From Odiellus spinosus (lineage: Eukaryota; Arthropoda; Arachnida; Opiliones; Phalangiidae): DNA of 64,000 nt. A program made the translations under genes and the position numbers. Positions 61,201 to 64,000 of the stretch are shown in pieces. Within the stretch, counting starts at the first letter, position 1. Every line of letters begins with the position of its first letter. The notes under the pieces are model-generated. The model made no database searches. It saw nothing but the letters and a program-made list of their open reading frames with translations, and had not been told where the DNA came from. The stretch is taken from the NCBI GenBank assembly GCA_963920705.1, contig CAWUCO010000060.1, forward strand, positions 1,054,001-1,118,000, read 5' to 3'.

Positions 61201-64000
61201 TCGTAAATCTATACTTTGGAAATTCGTAAATCTATACTTGGGAAATTTGTAAATCTATACTTGGGAAATTTGTAAATCTATACTTGGGAAATTTGTAAAT
61301 CTATACTTGGGAAATTTGTGGATAAATACTTGGGAAATTTGTTTATTAATACTTGGGAAATTTGTGGATAAATACTTGGGAAATTTGTGGATCTATCCTT
61401 GGGAAATTTGTGGATCTATACTTGGGAAATTTGTGGATCTATACTTGGGAAATTTGTGGATCTATACTTTGGAAATTTTAAATCTATACTTGGGAAATTT
61501 GTGGATCTATACTTGGGAAATTTGTAAATCTATACTTGGGAAATTTGTAAATCTATACTTGGGAAAATTTGTAAATCTATACTTGGGAAATTTGTAAATC
61601 TATACTTGGGAAATTTGTAAATCTATACTTGGGAAATTTGTAAATCTATACTTGGGAAATTTGTAAATCTATACTTGGGAAATTTGTAAATCAATACTTG
61701 TGAAATTTGTAAAACTATACTTGGGAAATTTGTGGATCTATACTTGGGAAATTTGTGGATCTATACTTTGGAAATTTGTAAATCTATACTTGGGAAATTT
61801 GTAAATCTATACTTGGGAAATTTTAAATCTATACTTTGGAAATTTGTAAATCTATACTTGGGAAATTTGTAAATCTATACTTGGGAAATTTGTAAATCTA
61901 TACTTGGGAAATTTGTAAATCTTGACTTGGGAAATTTGTAAATCTATACTTGGGAAATTTGTAAATCTATGCTTGGGAAATTTGTAAATCTATACTTGGG
62001 AAATTTGTAAATCTATACTTGGGAAATTTGTGGATAAATACTTGGGAAATTTGTTTATTAATACTTGGGAAATTTGTGGATAAATACTTGGGAAATTTGT
62101 GGATCTATCCTTGGGAAATTTGTGGATCTATACTTGGGAAATTTGTAAATCTATACTTGGGAAAATTTGTAAATCTATACTTGGGAAATTTGTAAATCTA
62201 TACTTGAAAAAATTTTTAAATCTATACTTGGGAAATTTGTAAATCAATACTTGTGAAATTTGTAAAACTATACTTGGGAAATTTGTGGATCTATACTTGG
62301 GAAATTTGTGGATCTATACTTTGGAAATTTGTAAATCTATACTTGGGAAATTTGTAAATCTATACTTGGGAAATTTGTAAATCTATACTTTGGAAATATG
62401 TAAATCTATACTTGGGAAATTGGTAAATCTATACTTGGGAAATTTGTAAATCTATACTTGGGAAATTTGTAAATCTATACTTGGGAAATTTGTGGATCTA
62501 TACTTGGGAAATTAATGGATCTATACTTGGGAAATTTTTGGATCTATACTTGGGAAATTTGTAAATCTATACTTGGGAAATTTGTAAATCAATACTTGGG
62601 AAATTTGTAAATCTATACTTGGGAAATTTGTAAATCTATACTTTGGAAATTTGTAAATCTATACTTGGGAAATTTGTAAATCTATACTTGGGAAATTTGT
62701 AAATCTATACTTGGGAAATTTGTAAATCTATACTTGGGAAATTTGTAAATCTATACTTTGGAAATTTGTAAATCTATACTTGGGAAATTTGTAAATCTAT
62801 ACTTGGGAAATTTGTAAATCTATACTTGGGAAATTTGTAAATCTATACTTGGGAAATTTGTGGATCTATACTTGGGAAATTAATGGATCTATACTTGGGA
62901 AATTTTTGGATCTATACTTGGGAAATTTGTAAATCTATACTTGGGAAATTTGTAAATCAATACTTGGGAAATTTGTAAATCTATACTTGGGAAATTTGTA
63001 AATCTATACTTTGGAAATTTGTAAATCTATACTTGGGAAATTTGTAAATCTATACTTGGGAAATTTGTAAATCTATACTTGGGAAATTTGTAAATCTATA
63101 CTTGGGAAATTTGTAAATCTATACTTGGGAAATTTGTAAATCTATACTTTGGAAATTTGTAAATCTATACTTGGGAAATTTGTAAATCTATACTTGGGAA
63201 ATTTGTAAATCTATACTTGGAAAATTTGTAAATCTATACTTGGGAAATTTGTAAATCTATGCTTGGGAAATTTGTAAATCTATACTTGGGAAATTTAAAA
63301 ATCTATACTTGGGAAATTTGTGGATAAATACTTGGGAAATTTGTTTATAAATACTTGGGAAATTTGTGGATCTATACTTGGGAAATTTGTGGATCTATAC
63401 TTGGGAAATTTGTAAATCTATACTTGGGAAATTTGTGGATCTATACTTTGGAAATTTGTAAATCTATACTTTGGAAATTTGTAAATCTATACTTGGGAAA
63501 TTTGTAAATCTATACTTGGGAAATTTGTAAATCTATACTTGGGAAATTTGTAAATCTATACTTGGGAAAATTTGTAAATCTATACTTGGAAAATTTGTAA
63601 ATCTATACTTGGGAAAATTGTAAATCTATACTTGGGAAATTTGTAAATCTATACTTGGGAAATTTGTGGATAAATACTTGGGAAATTTGTTTATTAATAC
63701 TTGGGAAATTTGTGGATAAATACTTGGGAAATTTGTGGATCTATACTTGGGAAATTTGTGGATCAATACTTGGGAAATTTGTGGATCTATACTTGGGAAA
63801 TTTGTGGATCTATACTTTGGAAATTTGTAAATCTATACTTTGGAAATTTGTAAATCTATACTTGGGAAATTTGTAAATCTATACTTGGGAAATTTGTAAA
63901 TCTATACTTGGGAAATTTGTAAATCTATACTTGGGAAAATTTGTAAATCTATACTTGGAAAATTTGTAAATCTATACTTGGGAAAATTGTAAATCTATAC
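58240..64000. repeat. 23-bp satellite array, right part
   Basis: The same satellite resumes exactly at monomer base 1 after the LTR and continues to the window end, about 250 copies. It shares the common cassettes with the left array: caatacttgtg, two gtggat monomers then ctttgg, and the aaatac cluster near 58739. It also has variants I did not notice on the left, namely tttattaatac monomers at 61341, 62053 and 63689 and ctatcctt monomers near 58792, 59276, 61391 and 62105. The 806 bp marker monomer was not seen here. No gene is present. Confidence 0.97.
62460..63200. repeat. 368-bp tandem duplication (16 monomers x 2)
   Basis: The attaatgg monomers at 62511 and 62879, each followed by a gaaatttttgg monomer, the tcaatacttggg monomers at 62590 and 62958, and ctttgg monomers at 62641 and 63009 are all 368 bp (16 x 23) apart. 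A later ctttgg pair (62756 and 63147) is 391 bp apart, one monomer more. Edges are approximate. Confidence 0.75.

Noticed and set aside
1..64000. Telomeric repeat or subtelomere.
   Set aside because: The monomer is not a short G-rich telomere motif and no TTAGGG-like run is present.
1..64000. Inverted satellite segments.
   Set aside because: All monomers I read, on both sides of the transposon, have the same orientation.

Overview
The window is almost entirely one tandem satellite with a single LTR retrotransposon inserted in it. The satellite monomer is 23 bp and AT-rich. It runs without interruption from base 1 to about 53,514 (roughly 2,300 copies) and again from 58,240 to the end (roughly 250 copies). 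Both window edges fall inside the array, so its full size is unknown. I see no cellular gene, rRNA, tRNA, CRISPR array or telomeric repeat.

The organism is a eukaryote and most likely an invertebrate animal. The evidence is the long homogeneous satellite, which suggests heterochromatin and possibly a centromeric or pericentromeric region, and a Ty3/gypsy (Metaviridae) element whose polyprotein resembles the Mag / 'K02A2.6-like' elements common in invertebrates. I cannot name the phylum.

Layout: monomer variants recur in fixed orders and form nested higher-order repeats (HORs) that change along the array. They include a ~1.13 kb repeat at 2.4-4.3 kb, a 690 bp tandem pair at 5.6-7.0 kb, a 2,417 + 3,498 + 3,498 bp series at 9.4-18.8 kb, a 1.5-1.7 kb repeat at 18.8-22 kb, and a 2.92 / 5.84 kb repeat at 22.7-34.3 kb. 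Further along are a 1.22-1.54 kb repeat at 34.3-36.9 kb, a 1,610 bp pair at 41.6-44.7 kb, a long-range copy pair about 11.3 kb apart (37.1-39.4 and 48.4-50.7 kb), and an 806 bp series at 50.4-53.5 kb that stops at the transposon. The right-hand array (58.2-64 kb) carries variants I did not notice on the left.

The retrotransposon (53,515-58,239, minus strand, 4,725 bp) is structurally complete. It has two 244 bp LTRs that read as identical, a primer-binding site resembling the 3' end of tRNA-Leu, a single uninterrupted 1,369-codon Gag-Pol frame (Gag with two zinc knuckles, protease, reverse transcriptase, RNase H, integrase), and a polypurine tract against the 3' LTR. There is no envelope gene. 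Identical LTRs suggest a recent insertion. However, no target-site duplication is visible and the satellite HOR type differs on the two sides, so the junction may have been rearranged after insertion or the assembly may be joined across copies.
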